Shown here one piece after another: positions 1 through 9,000 of a stretch of DNA of 21,707 nucleotides. Where the stretch lies: NCBI GenBank assembly GCA_008017255.1, contig SSHD01000082.1, forward strand, positions 1-21,707, in the 5' to 3' direction. Source of the stretch: Acinetobacter sp. Lineage in GTDB: Bacteria > Pseudomonadota > Gammaproteobacteria > Pseudomonadales > Moraxellaceae. Every line of letters starts with the position of its first letter. Position 1 is the stretch's first letter. The translations under genes were made by a program, and so were the position numbers. The notes below the pieces were generated by a model. That model did no database searches. It worked only from the letters and a program-made list of their open reading frames with translations, and was not told where the DNA came from.

Positions 1-408
1 ACGCGGTGTCGCAAACATAGCGGCTAACATTGGACTAAAAGGCACCGCCGATGGTGCAACGGTTTCTTTATTTAACCCTTTTGGACATTGCCGACCCGGA
101 TGTGACAACTGAATTAATTGCACCATGCCTTGTTTTTTGCCCACTTCAGCCCATTGCTGTAATTTGGCCAAATCACGCTCGGTTTCAATTGCCACCACAC
201 CCGGTTCATTTTTAGCACGGATATTCACCATAACATTGCCAGTAATGGCACAGCCCAAACCACCTTTTGCCCACGCTTCATATAAGCCATAGTGCAGTTC
301 ATTTGGCTGTCCGTCGTGGTTCGCCAATGCCTCACTCATTGCACCTTTTATAATGCGGTTCTTAAATGTGGTATTACGAATTTGGATTGTGTCTGCAATT
401 TGGCTCAT
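1..408 (-). CDS. Old Yellow Enzyme family NADH:flavin oxidoreductase (5' part, cut by window edge)
   Basis: The open frame runs from ATG at 408 to the left edge without a stop, so only the first 136 residues are present. The protein begins MSQIADTIQIRNTTFKNRII and then shows the OYE barrel landmarks: LKNRI-like first strand with KGAM, a GGLGCAITGNVMV segment (about residues 49-61) and QLSHPGRQ (about 99-106), which contributes to flavin and substrate binding in the family. Members are FMN-dependent ene-reductases that use NAD(P)H to reduce activated double bonds or quinones in the cytoplasm. ATG at 408 is preferred to the in-frame ATG at 414 because AGAGG (419-415) lies 6 bases upstream of 408 but touches 414. 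The FMN site and C-terminal half are outside the window, so I cannot say which OYE subclass it is or whether a fused 4Fe-4S reductase domain follows. Confidence 0.88.
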   Translation of the reverse strand, partial: MSQIADTIQIRNTTFKNRIIKGAMSEALANHDGQPNELHYGLYEAWAKGGLGCAITGNVMVNIRAKNEPGVVAIETERDLAKLQQWAEVGKKQGMVQLIQLSHPGRQCPKGLNKETVAPSAVPFSPMLAAMFATPR

Positions 409-482
409 GGTCATCCTCTGTTTCTTAATTGGCGTAATCTGTTATTGAGTACGATTTACACTGCGAGCAGCGCATTTTTGAA

Positions 483-510
483 TAACTTGACAATATCACA
501 TGTCAATTTA
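483..510. promoter_or_regulatory. 28-bp imperfect palindrome upstream of the OYE gene (candidate operator)
   Basis: The arms TAACTTGACA (483-492) and TGTCAATTTA (501-510) match as an inverted repeat at 9 of 10 positions, separated by 8 bases. The site lies 75 bases upstream of the OYE ATG and 21 bases beyond the end of yejF. Each arm contains TTGACA, so it could overlap a -35 element; on the minus strand the bases 15-17 positions downstream (TTATTCAA) are a poor -10. OYE genes are often repressed by TetR-type redox sensors that bind such dyads, but the regulator here is unknown. Confidence 0.4.
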
Positions 511-530
511 AATACAAGTTCAGTTCACGT

Positions 531-2117
531 TCAATACTGGCTTGCTGCAATCAGTTGTCGAGTGTATTCGGTTTGTGGGTGGGAAAATAAATTGGCAGTG
601 GCTTGATATTCCAACACTTGTGCTTGATGCAATACCAATACGTTGTGGCATAGCGCTTGAATGACTTGTAAGTCATGACTAATCAACACATAACTGATTT
701 GCTCTTGCTGCTGTAAGCGGCGTAATAGTTCAATCATTGCCCGTTGTGTAGTTCTGTCGAGTGCCGAAGTCGGTTCATCTAATATCATTAGTTGCGGTTG
801 TAGCACTAACGCTCTTGCCAAAGCGACTCGCTGCCGTTGCCCACCAGACAGCGCATGTGGATATTGATTGATACACGCCGCCGGCAATTCCACTTTGGTT
901 AAAACCTGTTCTATTTTCAGTGCAATCTCTGTCCTATCAAGTCCTGTTATTTGCAAACCCTCGGCAATACTTTGCGCCACCGTCAAGCGTGGGTTTAAAC
1001 TGCTAAATGGGTCTTGAAATACGATTTGCAGCGCACTACGCCATGTACGGAGTTGTTTTTGCTTGAGTTGGTTTAAGTCTGTGTTTTGGAAAATGATCTG
1101 ACCTTCACTCGCAATTAAACGTGCTATGGCTAAAGCCAGTGACGATTTCCCTGCGCCGCTTTCTCCAACTATGCCGAGCGATTCGCCTTGCATCAAACTA
1201 AAATTGATGGACTGTACGGCAACTTGATAGGCTTGCACTCGATTGAATAAGCCACGTTTAATCGGATATTGCACCGTGACATTTTTAAGTTCCAATAAGC
1301 ACTGGCTTGGCTGTAATGGCATAGCTTGACCAAAATCGTGATTGAGCAAGTTTAGTGTATATGCAGTTTGAGGATGGTTTAAAACTTCGCTGACCGCACC
1401 CTGTTCTGCGACCCGCCCTTGATTTAACACCAACACGTCATCGGCATAGCTTTTCACGATATTTAAATCATGGCTAATCAAAATCATTGCCATGCCACGT
1501 TGCTGCTGTAGCTTTTCCAATAACTGTAAAATCTGCGTTTGTAGCAATACATCCAGCGCTGTGGTGGGTTCATCGGCGATCAAAATTTCAGGCTCTAAAG
1601 CCAATGCCATTGCAATCATAACGCGCTGTTTTTGCCCACCAGAAAGTTCATGCGGATAACGTTTTAGAATCTGCTCCACCTCGAGCAAGCCAACCTCTTG
1701 CAGCAAGCCAATCATGCGAGCTTTTAGTTCAGATTTAGCACAACCTCGCAACATCAGGCTTTCTGCCAACATGCGTTGCACTTGATGTAAAGGATTCAGC
1801 GCCACAATCGGCTCTTGAAAAATCATCGCGATTTTTTTACCACGTAGCTGCTGTAAAGCGGTCTGCGACAAGGTAAAAATGTCTTGTCCGTCTAACTTTG
1901 CTCCGCCTGCAACCTGTAAGTTATCTGCCAATAATCCCAATATAGCCAGTGCGGTAATGGTCTTGCCTGAACCACTCTCCCCGACAATTGCCAACGTCTG
2001 CATTGCATGCACATTAAAACTTACATCTTGCAGTAGGGCTTTCCCTGAATGCGTGTGAATGCTAAGTTGCTGTATTTTGAGTAAAACTGGCTTAGGCTCT
2101 TGGGTCAAATGCGTCAC
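531..2117 (-). CDS. yejF: Peptide ABC transporter ATP-binding protein with two fused ATPase domains (YejF-type)
   Basis: Supplies ATP hydrolysis for the YejABEF peptide importer (in E. coli the microcin C route) on the cytoplasmic face of the inner membrane. Two complete ATPase domains are visible in 528 residues, against about 529 in E. coli. Domain 1 has Walker A GESGSGKT (46-53), FQEP Q-loop, signature LSGGQ (158-162) and Walker B ILIADE (178-183). Domain 2 has GESGAGKS (318-325), FQDP, LSGGQ (423-427) and LMILDE (443-448), with LISHD H-loops in both. I chose GTG at 2117: a strong GGGGAGG (2130-2124) sits 6 bases upstream. A longer reading from TTG at 2132 would place that Shine-Dalgarno inside the gene. 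The chosen start overlaps the end of yejE by 26 bases, suggesting translational coupling. Last gene of the yejABEF operon; no clear terminator follows. Confidence 0.94.
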   Translation of the reverse strand: MTHLTQEPKPVLLKIQQLSIHTHSGKALLQDVSFNVHAMQTLAIVGESGSGKTITALAILGLLADNLQVAGGAKLDGQDIFTLSQTALQQLRGKKIAMIFQEPIVALNPLHQVQRMLAESLMLRGCAKSELKARMIGLLQEVGLLEVEQILKRYPHELSGGQKQRVMIAMALALEPEILIADEPTTALDVLLQTQILQLLEKLQQQRGMAMILISHDLNIVKSYADDVLVLNQGRVAEQGAVSEVLNHPQTAYTLNLLNHDFGQAMPLQPSQCLLELKNVTVQYPIKRGLFNRVQAYQVAVQSINFSLMQGESLGIVGESGAGKSSLALAIARLIASEGQIIFQNTDLNQLKQKQLRTWRSALQIVFQDPFSSLNPRLTVAQSIAEGLQITGLDRTEIALKIEQVLTKVELPAACINQYPHALSGGQRQRVALARALVLQPQLMILDEPTSALDRTTQRAMIELLRRLQQQEQISYVLISHDLQVIQALCHNVLVLHQAQVLEYQATANLFSHPQTEYTRQLIAASQY

Positions 2118-3102
2118 GTGCTGCCTCCCCAATATAAATCAGCAATGACAACACCATCGCCAAACTAAAAAACCCAGAAAGCACTAACCACGGCGCATCT
2201 AAGTTATTTTTGCCTTGTAATAATAATTCACCTAATGATGCTGCGTCGGGCGGTAAACCATAACCTAAAAAATCCAACGCGGTTAACGCGGTAATATTCG
2301 CGGTCAACATAAATGGTAACTGCGACAAACTCGAGCTCATGGCATTGGGTAGTATATGTTTAAAAATAATCTTGCTATCACTTACGCCTAGCGCTTGCGC
2401 CGCACGGACATAATCAAAATTGCGTGCCCGTAAAAATTCTGCTCGCACCAAACCGACCAATTCAGTCCAACCAAATAGCAGCATAATCATAAACAACCAG
2501 TAAATACTTGGGCTAAACATACTGACCAGAATCATCACAATAAACAGCATGGGCAAACCGCCCCACACTTCTAAAATGCGCTGCCCAAGTAAATCGACCC
2601 AACCGCCATAGTAGCCTTGTAGCGCCCCGACACAAATGCCGATTGCCGCTGCACAAAGCGTTAAAGCCATGCCAAATAGCAATGACACCCGCAAACCATA
2701 AAGAATACGTGCCAAAACATCTCGACCTTGATCGTCAGTTCCTAGCCAATTTTGTGCACTCGGTGCGGACGGTACAGGTACCGCCAGTGACAAATTTGGA
2801 GTTTGATAGGAAAAAGCCACTGGCGGCGAAATCATCCAGCCATGGTTTTGAATCAGTTGCTGCACCACAGGGTCTTGATAGTCGGTCGTGGTTTCAAACT
2901 CTCCACCAAAGGTGGTTTCTGGGTAATCTTGCAATATCGGCACATAAAAATCGCCCTGATAACGCACCAATAACGGTTTGTCGTTGGCGATCAACTCTGC
3001 CAATAAAGACAACACAAAAATGCTTAAAAACAAAACCAAACAACGCCAACCCAGTTTGTTTTGTTGAAAGCGCTGCACGCGTTCACGCAGATAAGGCGAC
3101 AT
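2092..3102 (-). CDS. yejE: Peptide ABC transporter permease (YejE-type)
   Basis: Inner-membrane permease subunit of the YejABEF importer, 336 residues (E. coli about 341). One N-terminal membrane helix (about 19-39) is followed by a long periplasmic segment to about residue 116, typical of YejE. Next come the DppC/OppC-class motif NWLGTDDQGRDVLARILYG (from 118) and a five-helix permease core. The EAA loop, which docks on the ATPase, is at about 231-252 (YVRAAQALGV...HILP). The ATG overlaps the yejB stop by one base (TAATG), and AAGGA lies 11 bases upstream. The 3' end contains the GTG start and Shine-Dalgarno of yejF. Family assignment is firm; the exact peptide specificity cannot be read from the permease. 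Confidence 0.95.
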   Translation of the reverse strand: MSPYLRERVQRFQQNKLGWRCLVLFLSIFVLSLLAELIANDKPLLVRYQGDFYVPILQDYPETTFGGEFETTTDYQDPVVQQLIQNHGWMISPPVAFSYQTPNLSLAVPVPSAPSAQNWLGTDDQGRDVLARILYGLRVSLLFGMALTLCAAAIGICVGALQGYYGGWVDLLGQRILEVWGGLPMLFIVMILVSMFSPSIYWLFMIMLLFGWTELVGLVRAEFLRARNFDYVRAAQALGVSDSKIIFKHILPNAMSSSLSQLPFMLTANITALTALDFLGYGLPPDAASLGELLLQGKNNLDAPWLVLSGFFSLAMVLSLLIYIGEAARDAFDPRA

Positions 3103-4172
3103 TACTGACCATTCCTTGCTTCAAAGTCTATGCGTGGGTCGAGCCATTGATACAACAAATCGCCAATTAAACGCAACAACATACCAAACAAGGTAAATAT
3201 AAACAGCGTGCCGAAAATGACCGGATAATCACGCTGCGTAATCGCTTCAAAGCCCAATAAACCTATACCATCAAGATTAAAAATAATTTCGATAAATAAA
3301 TTACCAACCAAGAAAATACCCACTAAGGCTTCAGGCAACGCTGCAACCACAATCAATATTGCATTGCGAAACACATGCCCATACAGCACGTGTTGATCGT
3401 TTAAGCCTTTGGATTTTGCCGTTAGCACGTAAGGTTTTTTTAATTCATCGACAAAGGAATATTTGGTTAAATAAGTTAAAGCGGCGAAACCACCCAATAC
3501 CAAGCTCATCAGCGGCAAAGTTAAATGCCAAACATAATCTTTGAGCTTGCCCCATAAGCTCAGCTCAGCAAAATTTTCTGACAGCAAACCTTGTAGCGGA
3601 AACCACTGCCAATAACTGCCACCGGCAAACAATACAATCAGCATAATCGCAAATACAAAAGACGGAATGGCATAACTCACCGCCAATAACAACGAGGTCG
3701 CTTTATCAAAAACCATGCCCTTGTTTTTGGCTTTTTGTATGCCTAGTGGTATGGCGATTAAATAAATCAGCAAGCTGCTCCATAACCCCAAAGACAAAGT
3801 CACTGGCAGTTTTTCATATAGCAGCTGTGTGACGGGTTTGTCTTTAAAAAAACTGGTGCCAAAATCCAGACTTAAATAGCCTTTTAGCATCAGCCAAAAC
3901 CGCTCATGCGCAGGTCGGTCAAAGCCATATTGGGCTTTTATTTGCGCAAGCATTTCGGGGCTTAAACCCTGCGCACCACGATACTGGCTTAAATAACTTA
4001 AACTCGATTGCGCATTACTGGCAACGCCTACACCTTGCATTTGTTGAATGCGCTGAATGCTTTGCTCGACAGGCCCGCCCGGTGCAATTTGCACAATGCA
4101 AAAATTAATCACTAAAATTAAAAATAAGGTCGGAATTATCAATAATATTCTTTTTAGAATATAGTGCAGCAT
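3102..4172 (-). CDS. yejB: Peptide ABC transporter permease (YejB-type)
   Basis: Partner permease of YejE, 356 residues (E. coli about 364). It has the DppB/OppB-class N-terminus: a first helix in RILLIIPTLFLILVINFCIV, then APGGPVEQ (30-37) and a soluble insert with the motif QYGFDRP. A helical core and EAA-type coupling loop follow at about 249-270 (VLTAKSKGLNDQHVLYGHVFRN). The start has AAAGGA about 9 bases upstream, and the gene begins 33 bases after the yejA stop, consistent with one transcript for yejA-yejB-yejE-yejF. The stop codon shares its last base with the yejE ATG. With YejE it would form the transmembrane channel for peptides delivered by YejA. I see no frameshift or missing segment. 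Confidence 0.95.
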   Translation of the reverse strand: MLHYILKRILLIIPTLFLILVINFCIVQIAPGGPVEQSIQRIQQMQGVGVASNAQSSLSYLSQYRGAQGLSPEMLAQIKAQYGFDRPAHERFWLMLKGYLSLDFGTSFFKDKPVTQLLYEKLPVTLSLGLWSSLLIYLIAIPLGIQKAKNKGMVFDKATSLLLAVSYAIPSFVFAIMLIVLFAGGSYWQWFPLQGLLSENFAELSLWGKLKDYVWHLTLPLMSLVLGGFAALTYLTKYSFVDELKKPYVLTAKSKGLNDQHVLYGHVFRNAILIVVAALPEALVGIFLVGNLFIEIIFNLDGIGLLGFEAITQRDYPVIFGTLFIFTLFGMLLRLIGDLLYQWLDPRIDFEARNGQ

Positions 4173-4205
4173 TTTGGAAAATCCTTTGTTATTTTAATTA
4201 GATGG

Positions 4206-6050
4206 CTATTTTGGCTGCTGCATCTGTTGCTGTAGTTGGTTGGCCTTTTGCACATCGACCCACCAATACTCCCAGCCCACCGACAGTTTCGGTTTACGCT
4301 GTGGTTGTTGGTACATATTCCAATAGGCAAACCAATGTTCAGGCTTGCCATAAGTCAAAATTTGATAATAGCCCGCACGCAATAACCGATCTAGCACATG
4401 GCTATACAGCACCACCTCATCACGGTTTTTTGCTGCGACTATTTTAGCAATCACCGCATCTATAGCAGGGTTTTTTATGCCTGCATAATTATAATTGCCG
4501 ACTTCATCTGCCGCCGCACTACCCCAAAACTGCGCTTGTTCTTTGCCAGGGGTTAGCGTTTGCGGCAAACGCAGCACCATCATATCAAAATTTTGCCGCC
4601 GAATACGTTCGGTATATTGCGGATTATCGACCTGTCTTAAATTCACCTGTATGCCTAAGCGCTTGAGATTACGTACAAATGGCATCAGCTCTCGGGCGGG
4701 GTTGTGCTGTTGTAGCAACAGTTCAATGCGAATGGCTTTGCCCTGCCGATCATATAATTTTCCATTTTGAATCACATAACCGGCCGTTTTTAAAATTTGT
4801 TGTGCAGTAAGTAAATTTTGCCGATTAAAACCGCTGCCATCGGACACTGGATAACGCCAATTTGCCAATACACCTTTTTGCATTACCGGATGCAATTTCG
4901 CTAAAAATGGCGCTAATATTTTACGCTCTGCCACACTAGGCTGCCCTGTAGCAGCCAAATCACTATGTTCAAAATAGCTTTGTAAGCGCTGATATTGATT
5001 AAAAAACAAAGCTTTATTTTGCCATTCAAAGTCGTAGGCATAAGTGAGCGCTTGACGAAAATGAATATCATTGAACGGCGCACGGCGGGTGTTAAACACC
5101 AAACTTTGAATATCTAACGGAATTTCCAACGTGGTTTGATATTTTTTGACCCACCCTGCTTGCAGGGCAGGAAAGTCATAGCCAGTGACCCAATTTTTCG
5201 CGATTTTTTCTTCATATAAGCTAAATTGACCCGACTTAAAACCCTCAAAACTGACCTCTAAATTGCGGTAATAGACATATTTCAAACGCTGAAAATTATA
5301 ACGACCTTTATTGACCGCTAAATCTTTGCCCCAATAGTTTGGGTTACGCTTATAGGTAATACTGCGTCCTGCATCTATGCGTTCAATCACATACGGCCCA
5401 GAACCGACAATCGGTTGCAGCGTGACACGGCTAAAATTTTTATGTTGCCAATCTTGCTTGGAATAAATCGGCAAGCTGGCAATAATCAGTGGCATGTCCA
5501 CGTTATTGGCAGATTTAAACACAAATTTGATTTGATATTGCGACAACACTTCAGTTCTTGCCAAATCGGACAAATACATTTGCAAGCCTAAATTGGTCTT
5601 ACTTTGGTAGCTGTCAAAACTAAATTTAACATCCGCCGCAGTTAAGGCTTGCCCATTATTAAAGCGTGCCTTGGGGTTTAAATGAAACGTTATCGAATTG
5701 AGATGTTCAGGGTCATAACTAACTTTTTCCGCCAGTAAAGGATAAGCCACACGCGGTTCATCTAAGGAACGTGCCATCAAACTATCAAATAGATAATTGA
5801 TACCATCGGTAGAACTGCCTTTGCCATTCATACTATTTAAATTATCAAAAGTACCCAAACTCGACTGGCTGAGCATACCGCCTTTCGGTGCTTGCGGATT
5901 GGCATAGGGCATGGCGCTTAAGTACGCATATAAAGGCGTGCCATGCAACGCCAGATACGGCGTGGTTTGTAAGGCGGCAAAACTACAAGGCGCAAAAAAA
6001 CTTAGCCCGCAAATCAGGCTAAGTTTTTTTGCACACACAAAGTCAGTCAT
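4206..6050 (-). CDS. yejA: Periplasmic peptide-binding protein of the Yej transporter (YejA-type, SBP family 5)
   Basis: Captures peptides in the periplasm for YejBEF; 614 residues (E. coli about 604). An SPase I signal peptide covers residues 1-25 (cleavage after CSFA). The mature part follows E. coli YejA closely: ANPQAPKGG (about 50-58), LGTFDN (about 65-70), an RARFNNG-like segment (KARFNNGQ), the central AYDFEWQNKALFFNQYQR region and a tryptophan-rich C-terminus ending in the VGWEYWWVDVQKAN segment. ATG at 6050 lies 6 bases after the mltD stop and has no visible Shine-Dalgarno, so initiation may depend on ribosomes arriving from mltD. Codons 7-20 form a perfect terminator-like hairpin (see 5992-6032). 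A start inside or after the hairpin would remove most of the signal peptide, so ATG 6050 (or GTG at 6038) remains the best choice. Confidence 0.92.
   Translation of the reverse strand: MTDFVCAKKLSLICGLSFFAPCSFAALQTTPYLALHGTPLYAYLSAMPYANPQAPKGGMLSQSSLGTFDNLNSMNGKGSSTDGINYLFDSLMARSLDEPRVAYPLLAEKVSYDPEHLNSITFHLNPKARFNNGQALTAADVKFSFDSYQSKTNLGLQMYLSDLARTEVLSQYQIKFVFKSANNVDMPLIIASLPIYSKQDWQHKNFSRVTLQPIVGSGPYVIERIDAGRSITYKRNPNYWGKDLAVNKGRYNFQRLKYVYYRNLEVSFEGFKSGQFSLYEEKIAKNWVTGYDFPALQAGWVKKYQTTLEIPLDIQSLVFNTRRAPFNDIHFRQALTYAYDFEWQNKALFFNQYQRLQSYFEHSDLAATGQPSVAERKILAPFLAKLHPVMQKGVLANWRYPVSDGSGFNRQNLLTAQQILKTAGYVIQNGKLYDRQGKAIRIELLLQQHNPARELMPFVRNLKRLGIQVNLRQVDNPQYTERIRRQNFDMMVLRLPQTLTPGKEQAQFWGSAAADEVGNYNYAGIKNPAIDAVIAKIVAAKNRDEVVLYSHVLDRLLRAGYYQILTYGKPEHWFAYWNMYQQPQRKPKLSVGWEYWWVDVQKANQLQQQMQQPK
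5992..6032. terminator. Perfect 16-bp inverted repeat with U-tracts on both strands, inside the yejA signal-peptide codons
   Basis: Arms GCAAAAAAACTTAGCC (5992-6007) and GGCTAAGTTTTTTTGC (6017-6032) are exact reverse complements around a 9-base loop. Read in either direction this is a 7-bp CTTAGCC/GGCTAAG stem followed by seven T, the form of a Rho-independent terminator. It begins 24 bases after the mltD stop (6057-6059), so it is the natural mltD terminator, yet it lies wholly inside yejA codons 7-20. It would reduce read-through into yejABEF unless translation of the start of yejA prevents folding. Confidence 0.8.
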
Positions 6051-6056
6051 TCGTCA

Positions 6057-9000
6057 TTACAAATTTGGAACTTTAATTACAGTACCAATCCGCAATTGCG
6101 TGCTTGGCGGCAAATTATTCATTTCTGCCAAAGCACTTGTTTCTAAGCCGTATTTACTGGCCAAACCAATTAAAGTATCACCACGTTTTACTTTATATTC
6201 GCTAATGGTTTTGGGTATAACAATGCTTTGCCCACGCTGTAAACCTGCATTGGCTTTTAAGTTATTTAACTCTGCCAATTCACGACCAGACAGACCTACG
6301 CGGTTAGCAATGCTGTTTAAAGACTCACCAGATTTCACCGTATAAGTTTCGGTATTTTTACTGGCGGTAGACTTGGCAGCAGTTTTCGTTTCGACTGGTG
6401 CAGTTTCAGTTTTGGCAACCTCACCGCTTAACTTGAGCTTTTGACCAATGCGTACTGTACTGTCACGCTTGAGATCATTTAAAGCCGCCACATAGTCCAG
6501 TTGTAAATGATGGCGATTGGCAATACCGCTTAAAGTATCACCAGATTTCACCGTGTAAGTGTCTGGCGTGCTTGGGGTTTTGTCTTGGTCTTTATCCTTT
6601 TCTTTGCTTTTGGCTGTGCTTTCAGCCGCTGCATCGCCAGTCAATTTCAAACGCTGCCCTATTTGCACACCCGCCGTGCGGGACAAATCATTAAATGCGG
6701 CTAAATCGTTCAGTTGCAAATTATACTTATTGGCAATGGCATTTAAACTATCGCCAGATTGCACCACATAATGCGTTGGAATGCTCACACTGGCTGGAAT
6801 TTTTAAGCTTTGCCCAATCTGCACACCGCTATTGGCTTTAATATTATTTAGCTCTGCCAATTCACTCAAGCTTATTTTGGCTTGCGTTGCAATACGACTT
6901 AAAGTATCGCCAGGTTGTACTTTATACGTTTCAGTTTTATATGTGCTCGCTGCGGTGACATTGTCATATTGCACCGTAGTTTTCGGCGTAGCTTTGGCAT
7001 CTGCTGCCTTAACATCTTGCGCAGGTACATTTATTTTTTGCCCCACCAACAAGCTACTGCTTGCGGTTAAACCACTGGTTAAATCGGCCAACTCTTGATT
7101 AGACAAGGCATAACGCTCTGCAATTAACTGCAAATATTCACCACGCTTAACGGTATAAGACTTGGTCGCCACCTTTTGTGGGCTTGATGTTTTAGCATCG
7201 GCAACAACTGTAGTTGCTGTATTAGGTGCATTATTTTTTGCTGCAATCAAACTCAGTTTTTGCCCAACGCGCAAACCATCCGTCACCGACAAATTATTAT
7301 AATCTGCCAGTTGCTTAATGGATAAATCAAACTGATTGGCTAAATTGGTTAAGCTATCCCCCGGCTGCACCACATAACTTTCAGGTTTTTTCGCTTCGGT
7401 TTTCACGGGTTCAGCCACAGGCTTGGCATCGTACAAATACAAACTTGCCCCAACAAACAAGGTACCTGTTGGATCAATTTGGTTCCACTGTGCAATATCA
7501 CGCCAGCTGACACCATTTTTCTGCGCAATCGCTGCTAAAGTGTCGCCAGACTGCACCACATAGGTACTGCGTTTACCCTGCGGCGGCAACACCACTACGT
7601 CAGTCGCCGTTTTAACCACCGCCTTACCCTGATTACGTTTCGCCGCTTCGCTGTTGGCAACGCTTGAGTCTTCGACTAAGGTTTTTGGATACGCAAAGCC
7701 TTTGCTATTTTCCTCACCTTTTTGCTCCGCCACAGACTGACTGGTTTGAATTGCCGTCAGCTTAATTTTACCGTCCAGTGGATCGACAATTTCCGTGCCT
7801 TGTGGCGCAAGTGCTTTAATTTCAGCAACCACTTGGTCTTTGTCAGATTGGGTCGCTTGTGGTTCAACTACAGCAACAATGCTTTTATTTTCAGCTTCTT
7901 GTTTCACTGCTGCCACAATTTGTTCACGCTCTTGGGCGGAAATTGGCGGTTCAACTTTTTTTACAGCCGCGACAACCACTGGTTGTACGCTAACTGGTTG
8001 AATATTCACCGGCTGCACATTCGGCGCAGGGGTAATTGCCACTGGAATACGTGGTGCACTCGGCACACTAGACTGTGCGGCAAAAGCAGCCAAAGCATCG
8101 GACCCTTTTGGCGTAGAGATTTTTTTGCTGCTGATAGATGGTGGCGTTTTAGTTGAGATATTCAGCGTTAAGTCAGGTGGCGGCGCAGCGCTGGCAAGCA
8201 ACCCACCTGGTACGAATTTAGCACCACGCAATTTTGCATCTATGGTTGGACTTAAATCGGCTGGAATTAAAATCCGCATTGGGCTGACTGGGTCAATAAT
8301 ATCACCACGATAGCCCGGATTGAGTGCATACAGTTCTGTACGGCTTAAACCCGTAATCGCTGCCACTTGGTTTAGATTGAGTGCAGCCGATAAATTCACT
8401 TCACGAAAGTGCGGACGATTGGCAATCGGCGGCAAAGACACACCATAAGCACTTGGGTTTTTAATGATTTGTGCAACCGACATAAAGCGTGGCACATAAT
8501 TCATGGTTTCTTGCGGTAATTTTAATGACCAATAATCGGTCGGCAAACCCGCTGCACGGTTACGGTTAATGGCTTGTTGCACACGTCCCGGTCCTGCGTT
8601 ATAGGCGGCGAGCGCCAACTCCCACGAACCAAACTGATTATATAAACTCCCTAAAAATTCATAGGCGGCACGGGTCGATTCCACCACGTCACGCCGACCA
8701 TCGTACAAACTGGTTTGTTTTAAACCATAAATACGACCGGTACTTGGAATAAACTGCCACATCCCTGCTGCTGCGGCATTACTGGTCGCTGCAGGATCAT
8801 ACGAGCTTTCAATCACGGGTAGCAAGGCTAACTCGGTTGGCATACCACGGCGCTCAGCTTCTTTTACCGTGTAATATAAATACCGACTGGCGCGCGCACT
8901 TAGGCGCTCTAAATATGGCTGCCGAGAAATAAACCAACTGCGCTGTGCTTCAATTCGTGCATCGCTACGGTTCAAATTCATTTTAAAACCAACTGTCATG

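Noticed and set aside
292..606. Plus-strand open frame of 104 codons
   Set aside because: It is antisense to the Old Yellow Enzyme gene and runs over the palindromic site and the end of yejF; the protein has no recognisable features.
1817..1836. AT-rich hairpin AAAAATC/GATTTTT in yejF
   Set aside because: Only 7 bp with a single GC pair, inside conserved codons for the Q-loop (IFQEP); chance is a sufficient explanation.
2643..3170. Plus-strand open frame of 175 codons opposite yejE
   Set aside because: Antisense to a well-supported permease and into yejB; composition looks like a reverse reading of membrane-protein codons, and it has no ribosome-binding site or domain.
6043..6057. Four-codon mini-ORF (ATG overlapping the mltD stop) before yejA
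   Set aside because: Too short to judge as a leader peptide; its position may matter for ribosome hand-over to yejA but nothing in the sequence supports independent translation.
6057..7530. Repeated DNA segments as a possible tandem or mobile repeat
   Set aside because: The periodicity is explained by the LysM modules of MltD; the units differ in sequence and spacing and have no repeat-spacer structure of a CRISPR.
7722..8156. Plus-strand open frame of 144 codons opposite mltD
   Set aside because: Lies antisense to the Ala/Pro/Val-rich linker of MltD, where biased composition leaves the opposite strand open by chance.
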